DNA of 64,000 nt from Francisellaceae bacterium (GTDB lineage: Bacteria > Pseudomonadota > Gammaproteobacteria > Francisellales > Francisellaceae). Every line of letters begins with the position of its first letter. Position 1 is the first letter of the stretch. This document shows, one piece after another, positions 44,513-54,385 of this stretch. Below the pieces are notes generated by a model that saw only the letters and a program-made list of their open reading frames with translations, made no database searches and was not told where the DNA came from. The stretch lies in assembly GCA_028355575.1 (NCBI GenBank), contig JAOMSY010000003.1, forward strand, positions 1 to 64,000, read 5' to 3'. A program made the position numbers and the translations under genes.

Positions 44513-45211
44513 TTATTTTGATGCTATGTTAATCAACTTGTTATTTGCTTTCTCAATTTGTGCTCGATAATAGTCAATATCTGCTTCTGATTCTTTTTTG
44601 AGTTTGCGGATTTGCCCGTTAAGGAAAGCAATTTCAGATTCCAATGAGTCTTTAAGTTCAGTGATGCGTTGAGCAACCTGGGATTTGAGTGTTTCAGAAT
44701 ATAGCTTAGATTCCTGTGCTACTTTCTCTGATGCCTCTCTTCTGGTTTGTTCTTTAATTAGAGCAGCATGCAGTTTGCGAATTTTTATTTCCTCATCTTT
44801 TTCATTGAGAATGATATTCCACTCTGTGCTCATTGCATTCAATAGTTCTGAGCTGACGCTTTTTGAACTGTCTATTAATGCTTGAATACTTGGTGAGAGG
44901 GATTCTAATTGTTGTTTTGCTGTGGGGTTTTCTATTGAATTCGTGCTTTTATTATCGGACATAGGCTCTACGTGGTCATTTATTGAATCGGATGGTTGAT
45001 TAATTTCTTCAGTAATATTTAAGGGTGTTTTACTTTTGTTTGATGCTAAAGCGCTTTCTTTCCACTGTTTTAAATATTTACTAATAGTATTGGGACTTCC
45101 GCTCCCCCCTAGGGCTTCACGGATTTTTAGGATAGTGGGTTTTTCACCATTAACCATGAGATTCTCAATTACTGAAACTACATCTTCATATGAAATGCCG
45201 GTACGTGCCAT
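44513..45211 (-). CDS. KfrA-like DNA-binding coiled-coil protein
   Basis: A 232-residue protein. Residues about 1-50 (GISYEDVVSVIENLMVNGEKPTILKIREALGGSGSPNTISKYLKQW) form the KfrA N-terminal helix-turn-helix typical of plasmid partition-associated regulators. Residues about 115-230 are a long charged coiled coil. It begins at ATG 45211 (GGTG upstream) and is divergent from idh across a 245-bp region with a palindrome. KfrA proteins autoregulate and organise DNA; here it is among housekeeping genes, with no plasmid genes nearby. Its end is 3 bp from that of the convergent secreted-protein gene. Confidence 0.78.
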   Translation of the reverse strand: MARTGISYEDVVSVIENLMVNGEKPTILKIREALGGSGSPNTISKYLKQWKESALASNKSKTPLNITEEINQPSDSINDHVEPMSDNKSTNSIENPTAKQQLESLSPSIQALIDSSKSVSSELLNAMSTEWNIILNEKDEEIKIRKLHAALIKEQTRREASEKVAQESKLYSETLKSQVAQRITELKDSLESEIAFLNGQIRKLKKESEADIDYYRAQIEKANNKLINIASK

Positions 45212-45277
45212 TATATACACCTAAACTATTTATGATTGATTGTCTTGGACTTATAAAAATAGAAATTTTCTAAACCG

Positions 45278-45293
45278 ATATAATACATTATAT
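45278..45293. promoter_or_regulatory. Candidate operator in the kfrA-like/idh intergenic region
   Basis: ATATAAT-AC-ATTATAT, 67 bp upstream of the KfrA-like start. KfrA proteins bind inverted repeats in their own promoters, so this is a candidate autoregulatory site. The region is very AT-rich, so significance is modest. Confidence 0.3.
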
Positions 45294-45386
45294 ATGATTA
45301 AGTATACAATATTTAATTATATAAACTAACATCGAATGAGTCTTAGGCATTTAATCATTTATCAATACTGCATTTTGATCAAAGAT

Positions 45387-45415
45387 TTGCCTACCCCAAA
45401 AATCATTGCTATGAT
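45387..45415 (+). promoter_or_regulatory. Probable sigma70 promoter of idh
   Basis: TTGCCT (45387-45392), 17-bp spacer, TATGAT (45410-45415): four and five matches out of six. Start of transcription near 45422, 35 nt before the ATG. Confidence 0.5.
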
Positions 45416-45420
45416 TTTAA

Positions 45421-47681
<2,261 letters not shown>

Positions 47682-47682
<1 letters not shown>

Positions 47683-47978
47683 TGTTAACGGTTGATTACT
47701 CTTCTGTTATTGGTTCTGAGAAAGAGCTAGATAAAGTTAAATGGGCCTCTAAGAGGGGTATGCTTGAGCTAGACTTAATTTTAGAACCTTATGTAGACTA
47801 TGCCTACCAAAATTTAAATTTAGATGATAAGAAGGCATTTCTGGCATTATTAACTTGCGAAGACCAGGATTTATTTTGTTGGTTTATTAAATCACAGCCA
47901 GCAGATACAGAGCATACTGAAACTGTGGATAAAGTCTTGAGTTTTAAGCGAGCGCATCAAGCCAAGCAGGCTCGTTAG
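47682..47978 (+). CDS. sdhE: Succinate dehydrogenase assembly factor 2 (FAD assembly)
   Basis: A 98-residue YgfY/SdhE protein that promotes covalent FAD attachment to SdhA. The hallmark KWASKRGMLELDLILEPYVD (RGxxE) is near residue 20, followed by FLALLTCEDQDLFCWFI. It overlaps idh by one base and its 3' end overlaps the convergent rdgB by 35 bp. Confidence 0.92.
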
Positions 47979-48558
47979 TCAGTTGGTCTTTGAGTTTTGC
48001 CAAGGCCATAGCTCTATGGCTAATTTTATTCTTTAAATTTTGTTCAATTTCTGCAGCAGTTTTATCCAAGTTTGGAATATAAAAAACGGGATCATAACCA
48101 AAGCCATTTTTCCCTTTTAGCTCTAGCGTAATTTCACCTTCCCATATACCGCTGACTGTTAGTGGGGTTGGGTCAAGCTCATGGCGCATTAATGCCATAT
48201 GACAATGAAATTGAGCTTGAAGTGTATTACTTGGCTTATCTTTAAGTAGGGTTATTAATTTGTTAATATTGTCCAAATTATTTTTATGTTTTCCGGCAAA
48301 ACGTGCGCTATATATTCCGGGTTGTCCATTTAAACAGTTCACAGAGATGCCAGAGTCATCAGCCAGCGAAGGCAGTTTGCTGTATTTGGCGCAATGTCGA
48401 GCTTTCAATATAGCATTTTCGATATAAGTTAATCCAGTTTCATCCACATCAGGAATATCAAACTGGCTTTGAGGTGTAATCTTGAAATTAGATAGAATTT
48501 GTTTTATTTCTTTAATTTTGCCTTTATTGCTAGAAGCTAAAACGATTTCAGTTGGCAT
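47944..48558 (-). CDS. rdgB: XTP/dITP diphosphatase
   Basis: Removes non-canonical purine NTPs (XTP, ITP, dITP). The 204-residue protein has VLASSNKGKIKEIKQIL at the N-terminus, SLADDSGISVNCLNGQPGIYSARFAG near 66-90, GKNGFGYDPVFYIP near 148 and KISHRAMALAKL near 180. Its ATG lies inside the 3' end of tolC (11-bp overlap), so it is translated with tolC. Confidence 0.95.
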   Translation of the reverse strand: MPTEIVLASSNKGKIKEIKQILSNFKITPQSQFDIPDVDETGLTYIENAILKARHCAKYSKLPSLADDSGISVNCLNGQPGIYSARFAGKHKNNLDNINKLITLLKDKPSNTLQAQFHCHMALMRHELDPTPLTVSGIWEGEITLELKGKNGFGYDPVFYIPNLDKTAAEIEQNLKNKISHRAMALAKLKDQLTNEPAWLDALA

Positions 48559-49963
48559 TAGAGGCTGTTGTAATTGGTTTTGATTTATTGTTAGTAGATT
48601 GTTCAGTCGTGTTGGTATTAGCCAACCATATATTAATGCTTTCTACGTCTTTCATTGACAATGTCCCCGCTTGGAGTTTTAGAGCTATTAGGTCATTGAT
48701 ATATTGATATTTAGCATTTGCAAGTTGTTGTTGGGATTGTACATATTGCTGTTGTTGATTAAGTAGGTCAACGATTGTGCTTGTTCCTACTTCATATTGA
48801 GCTTGCATCGTATCAACAGAATATTTTCCAGCAATAACAGCTTGTTCAAATGCAGTAATGATAGAGATATCTGACTCTACGTTTAAGAATGCTTGCTTAA
48901 GTGAGGCCTCAGTCGTTCTTTGAGATTGCTCTAAGTTAAAGCTCGCATTATCAAGAGAATATTGTTTTTGTTTAAGTGTCGCATAGTCAGACCCACCGCT
49001 TAGAATATTCCAGCTTGCTTGTATGCCAACACTACCAGTTGTTGGTTGTATTGATGATCCATCATTTTGAAATGATGTTGTTTTTGACAACGTTCCAGTT
49101 GCCGCTAGAGAAGGAAAGAAATTACCCCAAGCAACACCTATATTATCATCAGCTGCTTGAACTAAAAATTGATTCTGAACAATAGTTAAATTATCTGCCA
49201 TCGCAATATCTAACCACTTTTCAACACTGTTCGGGTTTGGAGGCGTAAAAGGAAAGTCTGATTTTAAATCATCAAGTTTCTGGATGGTTACACCCGTTAA
49301 CTGTTTTAAGTTATAAATTGAAGTCAGAAGCTGGTTATTGTCCTGAATAAGTTGAGCATTTGCTTGTTCATAATTAGCCTTTGCGGATTGAACATCAGAA
49401 ACTGGGATAACACCTACTTCATATTTCTGTTGGGCTTGATCATATAAATTTTTATTCCACTTTTGGCTTGCTTGTGAAACCTTGACGAGTTCCTGGTTGT
49501 TAAGTACTGACAAGTAATTTTGAACTGTATCGGATATCAATTGCTGTTGTTTTTGAGCCAAAATAATTGCGTTCGCTTTCATAGTGTATTGTGCGGCTGT
49601 GTAAGTTTTCCATGAGGACCAGTCGAATAGTACTTGAGAGGCAGTTAATTCAGGCCCATAGGTTGGAAAGGTTGTCTCAGTGCTAAAAACTTTTGGATTG
49701 CTGTAATTTTCTGTCGCGCTGTAGGATACAGAAACACTAGGCAATAAAGCCCCAAGAGAAATGGGTACATTTTCTTTTTGAGATTTAAAATTTGCAACAT
49801 CTGCTTGAAACTGGGCATTATTTTTGTAGGCAAGTTTGTATACATCTAATAGACTGTAAAGCATATTAGATTGCTTATTTGAAGAAGACTTTAACTCTTC
49901 GGCAAAGCTGTTACTAAGTATTCCAGCGAATATTAATACGCCGAGTTTTAGTTTTGATGTCAT
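48548..49963 (-). CDS. tolC: TolC-family outer-membrane efflux/secretion channel
   Basis: The 471-residue channel has a signal peptide (MTSKLKLGVLIFAGILSNSFA). Two outer-membrane efflux protein repeats follow: LLDVYKLAYKNNAQFQADVANFKSQKENVPISLG and a second around ANDNLTIVQNQFLVQAADDNIGVA. The second half has ASLKQAFLNVESDISII and YEVGTSTIVDLLNQQQQYVQSQQQLANAKYQYI. It would export drugs, toxins or type I substrates with inner-membrane partners encoded elsewhere. ATG 49963 has AGGAA 5 nt upstream. It follows a PCMT-like gene by 17 bp. Confidence 0.92.
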   Translation of the reverse strand: MTSKLKLGVLIFAGILSNSFAEELKSSSNKQSNMLYSLLDVYKLAYKNNAQFQADVANFKSQKENVPISLGALLPSVSVSYSATENYSNPKVFSTETTFPTYGPELTASQVLFDWSSWKTYTAAQYTMKANAIILAQKQQQLISDTVQNYLSVLNNQELVKVSQASQKWNKNLYDQAQQKYEVGVIPVSDVQSAKANYEQANAQLIQDNNQLLTSIYNLKQLTGVTIQKLDDLKSDFPFTPPNPNSVEKWLDIAMADNLTIVQNQFLVQAADDNIGVAWGNFFPSLAATGTLSKTTSFQNDGSSIQPTTGSVGIQASWNILSGGSDYATLKQKQYSLDNASFNLEQSQRTTEASLKQAFLNVESDISIITAFEQAVIAGKYSVDTMQAQYEVGTSTIVDLLNQQQQYVQSQQQLANAKYQYINDLIALKLQAGTLSMKDVESINIWLANTNTTEQSTNNKSKPITTASNAN

Positions 49964-49980
49964 ATGATTTCCTAACAAGA

Positions 49981-50634
49981 TCAGAATGTGAAAAGTTCCT
50001 TTTCCGGTACGCCTTTTAACATTGGCACAGAGGTTTCAAAATAGACTTGACTTGACCAAGCATCTTGAGAGGTATGCTTAACAATGGTTGCTTCAATCTG
50101 AGGATTTTCTCCTAAAAGAGCAAATATTTTGCCGCCAATGTTTAGTGTCTTCTTAAATGATTCTGGTAATCTGTGTAAGCCGCCTGTAATCACAATAATG
50201 TCATATGGGCCGCCTTCTGTGTAACCATGTGAGGCATCCGCAGTTTGGTACTTGATATTATAAATACCCTGAGATTTGTGCTTATGTTTTGCTTTACTGG
50301 TAAAGTCTTCATGTATATCAACAGTTGTTACCGATTTAGCTAGTTTGGCAAGCAATGCGGTGAAGTAACCGCTACCAGTTCCGATCTCGAGAATTTTATC
50401 TGTCGTTTGGATGTCTAGCAATTGAAGTATTTTGGCTTCAATTTGGGGTAAAAGCATTGTTTCGTTATGGTCTAATGGAATAGTCATATCTGTATATGCA
50501 AATGCATCATAATTTGAAGGAGTGTAATTATGACGAGGTGTGTTTAATAATAGATCAAGTATTTTGGGCTCATTCACTCCCCAAGTTTGAACTTGTTGTT
50601 TAATCATATTGATTTGAGCATTTTGGTTGTTCAT
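49981..50634 (-). CDS. Protein-L-isoaspartate O-methyltransferase-like protein, divergent
   Basis: A 217-residue class I SAM methyltransferase of the PCMT family. Motif I is ILEIGTGSGYFTALLAKLA and the N-terminus keeps TPRHNYTPSNYDAFAYTDMTIPL. It differs from true Pcm: the Gln-Thr-Ile-Ser substrate segment is replaced by NETMLLPQIEAKIL, and the post-II motif reads VITGGLHRLP rather than the usual VTAA. It may thus modify another target or be inactive for isoaspartyl repair. It lies between a ComFB-like gene and tolC on the same strand. ATG 50634 or 50643 are both possible starts. Confidence 0.8.
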   Translation of the reverse strand: MNNQNAQINMIKQQVQTWGVNEPKILDLLLNTPRHNYTPSNYDAFAYTDMTIPLDHNETMLLPQIEAKILQLLDIQTTDKILEIGTGSGYFTALLAKLAKSVTTVDIHEDFTSKAKHKHKSQGIYNIKYQTADASHGYTEGGPYDIIVITGGLHRLPESFKKTLNIGGKIFALLGENPQIEATIVKHTSQDAWSSQVYFETSVPMLKGVPEKELFTF

Positions 50635-50683
50635 TATATTCATGTCCCTTTAATCATCTATTTATTATTTTAGTCTATTCCCA

Positions 50684-51037
50684 TTAATTATGTGGTGATT
50701 TTATTACTTTTTCAATTGCATTGTGCAAGTGGTGCTTAATAACCTTTTGTAAGTTTTTAGATATTTTAGATTCTTCCTGGATTTTATAGTAAGTGACAAG
50801 GTTGCGACCAGATGACCTAGCCGATGTTACTTGATATTTAGGTAACATTTTATTTAACACGATTGCTATAATATCTTGGATGCTTGTTTCATCTGTTGGT
50901 ATCTTGTCAGATTGTTCATTCAAAATGATATCTTTGAATACAGAGATAACCTCAATTTCGGATTTATTGTGCATTGTCCCACGACGTCTGTCTACTAGCC
51001 CGTCTAAGAAGGAAATGATGTCATCTTGATGAAGCAC
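50684..51037 (-). CDS. ComFB-like small protein
   Basis: A 117-residue cytoplasmic protein. The central IQDIIAIVLNKMLPKYQVTSAR recalls the late-competence ComFB family core (..ALNRLPPxYVVT..), but the CxxC zinc motif of typical ComFB is missing. The N-terminus LDGLVDRRRGTM is basic and the C-terminus helical (KNLQKVIKHHLHNAIEKVI). Upstream of the PCMT-like and tolC genes, possibly co-transcribed (40-bp gap). Family assignment is tentative. Confidence 0.5.
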   Translation of the reverse strand: MLHQDDIISFLDGLVDRRRGTMHNKSEIEVISVFKDIILNEQSDKIPTDETSIQDIIAIVLNKMLPKYQVTSARSSGRNLVTYYKIQEESKISKNLQKVIKHHLHNAIEKVIKSPHN

Positions 51038-51155
51038 ACTTATAACCTCACAAATACTATACTAAAAAAACTCTAGACCAAAAATTATAAAAAATCAGCA
51101 TGTGTATAAGTTCTTTATAAAACCATTTAAAAATTTGATTAGTTTATATGATGAA

Positions 51156-51177
51156 TTAGCATAAAGCTTTATGCTAA
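51156..51177. promoter_or_regulatory. 22-bp perfect palindrome upstream of the RipA-family gene
   Basis: Arms TTAGCATAAAG/CTTTATGCTAA meet with no spacer, making the longest perfect palindrome I found. Its centre, TAAAGCTTTA, recurs at 51219-51228 just before the ribosome site. Position 64-85 bp upstream of the ATG fits an operator. It is not followed closely by a T-run, so a terminator for the minus-strand ComFB-like gene makes no sense by direction. The rest of the 203-bp gap shows no gene. Confidence 0.5.
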
Positions 51178-51218
51178 TAGCTAGACGTTTTTTGCATTTA
51201 TGACTAAGATATTTAGAG

Positions 51219-51228
51219 TAAAGCTTTA
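51219..51228. promoter_or_regulatory. Second TAAAGCTTTA site before the RipA-family gene
   Basis: A 10-bp palindrome identical to the core of the 22-bp palindrome 57 bp upstream. It immediately precedes the GGGAA ribosome site (51231), so protein binding here would block translation-proximal transcription. Confidence 0.35.
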
Positions 51229-51240
51229 TTGGGAAAAGTT

Positions 51241-51759
51241 ATGGATCGATTTGAAAGTGCTGAAGTAGAGCAGCTATGGAATGAAGAGGATGATGCCTTT
51301 TCAAATGAACAGTTTTCTATCTTAGTGATGGAGCAATATAAAATATATGTTGAAATGGCTGACAGAGCTGGGTTCAGGCGAATTTTAATTAATTTATTTT
51401 TTCTAATTATTAATATTTTGGTTGTTAGTATGTTGGCATTAGGGATTAGTCGCACTGGTGCGCCAGTATCGATGTTTCTTATGTTGCTACCACTAGCGGG
51501 CATGACAGCTATTTGTTACTCCTGGTGGCGGGTGGTTCGTTATTACCGTCATGTGGTAACAATAAAAGAAAAAGTCATTGGTGAGCTAGAAAGACGATTG
51601 CCTTGTAGCCCTATCTGGCATGCGGAAAGGAAGATTGCAAGCTCTAAAGGTGCGTTATCTCCTTTAAAAAGAATGGAAGGTTGGATGCCCTTTGTATTTA
51701 TAGGCTTGTACGTCGCCATATATATGTACTTATTGTTTGTTCAGCCTTGGTATAATTAA
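51241..51759 (+). CDS. RipA-family octameric membrane protein
   Basis: A 172-residue integral membrane protein. A cytoplasmic N-terminus leads into LVMEQYKIYVEMADRAGFRR, the signature of the RipA family. Two helices follow (about 46-66 and 73-92), then SWWRVVRYYRHVVTIKEKVIGELERRLP. A second signature, LKRMEGWMPFVFIGLYVAIYMYLLF, contains a third helix. RipA of Francisella tularensis is needed for growth inside host cells; homologues occur widely in bacteria, often with unknown roles. ATG 51241 has GGGAA upstream. Eleven bp before the aminotransferase gene. Confidence 0.82.
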   Translation: MDRFESAEVEQLWNEEDDAFSNEQFSILVMEQYKIYVEMADRAGFRRILINLFFLIINILVVSMLALGISRTGAPVSMFLMLLPLAGMTAICYSWWRVVRYYRHVVTIKEKVIGELERRLPCSPIWHAERKIASSKGALSPLKRMEGWMPFVFIGLYVAIYMYLLFVQPWYN

Positions 51760-51770
51760 TAGGAAATATT

Positions 51771-53015
51771 ATGTCAGAATTAAACACATTAAAAAAACAA
51801 TATGAAGCATACGTGGCTGAGGGATTAAGTCTTGATATGACGCGAGGTAAGCCCTCTGCGCAACAGTTAGACTTATCAAACGATATAATGACTATCTTGG
51901 GAAAGTCTGGTTTTCGTAGTCAAGACGGTTTTGATTGTAGAAATTACAGTACGCCAAATTTATTAGCAGGTTTGCCTGAGTCTAAAGACCTATTTGCTAA
52001 AGCCTTGGGTGTTAATAATCCGAACAATATTGTCGTAGGTGGTAATTCATCATTGGCATTAATGTATGACACTGTTAGTTGGGCAATGTTAAATGCTATG
52101 CCAGGATGCGATAAATCATGGTCACAGCAGGGTAAGATTAAATTTTTAACACCAGTTCCTGGATATGACAGACACTTTAGTATTTGTGAATCATTAGGTA
52201 TAGAAATGATTAATATTCCTTTGTTAGGCGATGGGCCTGATATGGATTTGATCGAGAGCCTCATCAAAGAAGATGCGTCAATTAAGGGTATTTGGTGTGT
52301 GCCGAAATATAGTAATCCAACAGGTGAAACATATTCTGATGAAACTGTTAAAAGGTTAGCTAACCTGTCCGCTAAGGCCAATGATTTTAGAGTGTTCTGG
52401 GATAATGCCTATGCCATTCATGATTTACATGGTAAGCAGGATAAGCTAGCAGATATATTTTCATTGGCGCCAGAGTCTAAAAAGAATCAAGTTATCATGT
52501 ATGCATCTACCTCAAAAGTAACATATGCAGGTGCTGGTGTTGCTGTATTCGTGAGTAGTGATGATAACGTTAAATGGTTTTTGGACATTATGAAAAACAA
52601 AACAATTGGCTATGATAAAATTAACCAATTGCGCCATGTTGAGTTCTTTAAAAATTATCGTTCGATTGAAGAGCACATGAAGTTACACTCTGACATCCTT
52701 TCACCTAAGTTTAATAAAGTAGATGAGGTCTTGACAAAGATATTGGGTGCCAAAGGTGAGTATGCTACTTGGACTAAACCGAATGGCGGCTACTTTGTTA
52801 GTTTTGATACTAAGCCGGGACAAGCCGGCAGAGTTGTTAAATTAGCTGCTGATGCTGGTGTTAAGTTAACGAAAGCTGGCGCAACGTTCCCTTATGGTAA
52901 GGATCCAGAGGACAAAAATATTAGAATCGCACCTTCATTGCCGAATATAAATGAGATTGAGAAAGCAACAGAAATATTGGCAACTGTAACGAAAATGGTT
53001 GCATTAGAAAAATAA
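51771..53015 (+). CDS. Aspartate aminotransferase, type Ic
   Basis: PLP enzyme transferring the amino group of aspartate to 2-oxoglutarate. The 414-residue protein shows LDMTRGKPSAQQLDLS at the N-terminus and CVPKYSNPTGETYSDETVKRL near 170. The PLP lysine is in MYASTSKVTYAGAGVA near 250, and KLTKAGATFPYGKDPEDKNIRIAPS lies near the end. These are marks of the PF12897-type family first studied in actinobacteria, distinct from E. coli AspC. GGAA precedes the ATG. Probably co-transcribed with the RipA-family gene. Confidence 0.9.
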   Translation: MSELNTLKKQYEAYVAEGLSLDMTRGKPSAQQLDLSNDIMTILGKSGFRSQDGFDCRNYSTPNLLAGLPESKDLFAKALGVNNPNNIVVGGNSSLALMYDTVSWAMLNAMPGCDKSWSQQGKIKFLTPVPGYDRHFSICESLGIEMINIPLLGDGPDMDLIESLIKEDASIKGIWCVPKYSNPTGETYSDETVKRLANLSAKANDFRVFWDNAYAIHDLHGKQDKLADIFSLAPESKKNQVIMYASTSKVTYAGAGVAVFVSSDDNVKWFLDIMKNKTIGYDKINQLRHVEFFKNYRSIEEHMKLHSDILSPKFNKVDEVLTKILGAKGEYATWTKPNGGYFVSFDTKPGQAGRVVKLAADAGVKLTKAGATFPYGKDPEDKNIRIAPSLPNINEIEKATEILATVTKMVALEK

Positions 53016-53031
53016 ACGTTCTGAAAATTAA

Positions 53032-54375
53032 CTAATCTGTTGTTTCATCAAGGCTGATAATGCCTGAGTTATAATCATATTCAATAATTTCTGCATATCT
53101 AGCCCAATTAATAAAAGTTTCAAATACTCTTTCTGCTTCATTATCACTAAAGTGATCTTCAAGCTCAGATAAAAATCTTGTTTCAGGTGCTTGTTTATTA
53201 ATGCGTTCTTGTAGTACTTTAACTACATGACGAGCAAGCGGAATGTTTTGTAGTAATAGGCGAGAGAAAATAATTTTCCTTTCTGTTATATCAGCATCAA
53301 TAAACTTTTTACCAAGTAGCGTCATGGTAATATCACCTTCTTCTACCCGAGCAAGTTTGAGCACAGATAGGGTTTCAATAATTGGGAAGAGCTCATTAAT
53401 ATCAAGATGTACCGTATCGGCAAGTAAAGGTAGGTCAATCGCGCCTTTTTCTTGCAACTCATACATTTCTGATAATAATCCTGTTAGCTCACCAATTTCG
53501 GTATTTGGAAGCCTGTAGCCAATGGTAAGTGCTTTTTTACGATTCATTCGCTCAGTAAGCTCACTGGTTTGTGCTGTGGTCATCATTTTATAGACTTCAT
53601 CGACAAGAGCCGTTATCGCCACATCTTGACTATTTCTTGGGTGTTCAATATCTACTTTTAGCTCACCACGGATAAATCCTGGGTTACTGCCAAACACGAT
53701 AATTCTATCTGCAGTTAAAACAGCTTCTTCAATACTGTGTGTTACAAACAGAATACCTTTCATCTCGTTATTTTTTTGCCATAGCTCTAATAGATCGCTT
53801 CTAAGATTTTCGGCAGTCAGAATGTCTAATGCTGAAAAAGGCTCATCCATTAACAATAAATCTGGTTCTAGTACGAGGGCTCTTGCAAAGCCAACACGTT
53901 GCCGCATGCCACCAGAAAGCTCTTTAGGATATGCATTCTCAAAGCCATCTAGACCGATCATATCAATTGCTTTCAAAGAACGTTCCTCCCTTTCTTTTTT
54001 GGGAATGTCTCTTGCTTCAAGTCCAAGTTGGACATTCTGCATGACAGTTAGCCAAGGCATTAAAGCAAAGCTTTGAAAGACCATTGAAATATCTGGGACT
54101 GGGCCAGAAACTATTTTGTCTCTATATATGACTTCACCATGAGTTGGCGCAGTCAGTCCTGCAATAATCCGTAACAGGGTTGACTTACCAGATCCTGATT
54201 TCCCTAGTAGCGCAACAACTTCACCTTCATGTAAAGTAAAATTAACATTTTCTAGAACAGTGAGGTCTTGTTTACTTTGCTTTTTAAAGCATTTGGTGAC
54301 CCCTTTAACGTCGAATACCACGTTATCAGGATTTTTATTTACAACTTTTAAATGTGAGTCTTGTTGTGTTTTCAT
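53032..54375 (-). CDS. NitT/TauT-type ABC transporter ATPase with AAA-associated C-terminal domain
   Basis: A 447-residue ATPase for an importer of nitrate/sulfonate/taurine type. Walker A is LLGKSGSGKSTLLRIIAGL near 57, the signature is LSGGMRQRVGFARAL near 155 and Walker B is LLLMDEPFSALD near 178. The H-loop is FVTHSIEEAV. The extra C-terminal 170 residues (LLSEMYELQEKGAIDLPLLADTVHL..) are the AAA-associated domain that follows this ATPase type. It ends an operon with the fused permease (10-bp gap). No periplasmic binding protein is encoded alongside. Confidence 0.9.
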   Translation of the reverse strand: MKTQQDSHLKVVNKNPDNVVFDVKGVTKCFKKQSKQDLTVLENVNFTLHEGEVVALLGKSGSGKSTLLRIIAGLTAPTHGEVIYRDKIVSGPVPDISMVFQSFALMPWLTVMQNVQLGLEARDIPKKEREERSLKAIDMIGLDGFENAYPKELSGGMRQRVGFARALVLEPDLLLMDEPFSALDILTAENLRSDLLELWQKNNEMKGILFVTHSIEEAVLTADRIIVFGSNPGFIRGELKVDIEHPRNSQDVAITALVDEVYKMMTTAQTSELTERMNRKKALTIGYRLPNTEIGELTGLLSEMYELQEKGAIDLPLLADTVHLDINELFPIIETLSVLKLARVEEGDITMTLLGKKFIDADITERKIIFSRLLLQNIPLARHVVKVLQERINKQAPETRFLSELEDHFSDNEAERVFETFINWARYAEIIEYDYNSGIISLDETTD

Positions 54376-54385
54376 GTCAATACCC

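Noticed and set aside
51187..51193. 22-bp palindrome plus following T-run read as a plus-strand terminator
   Set aside because: No plus-strand gene ends upstream (the neighbour is divergent), and the T-run begins 9 nt after the stem; an operator explains the position better.
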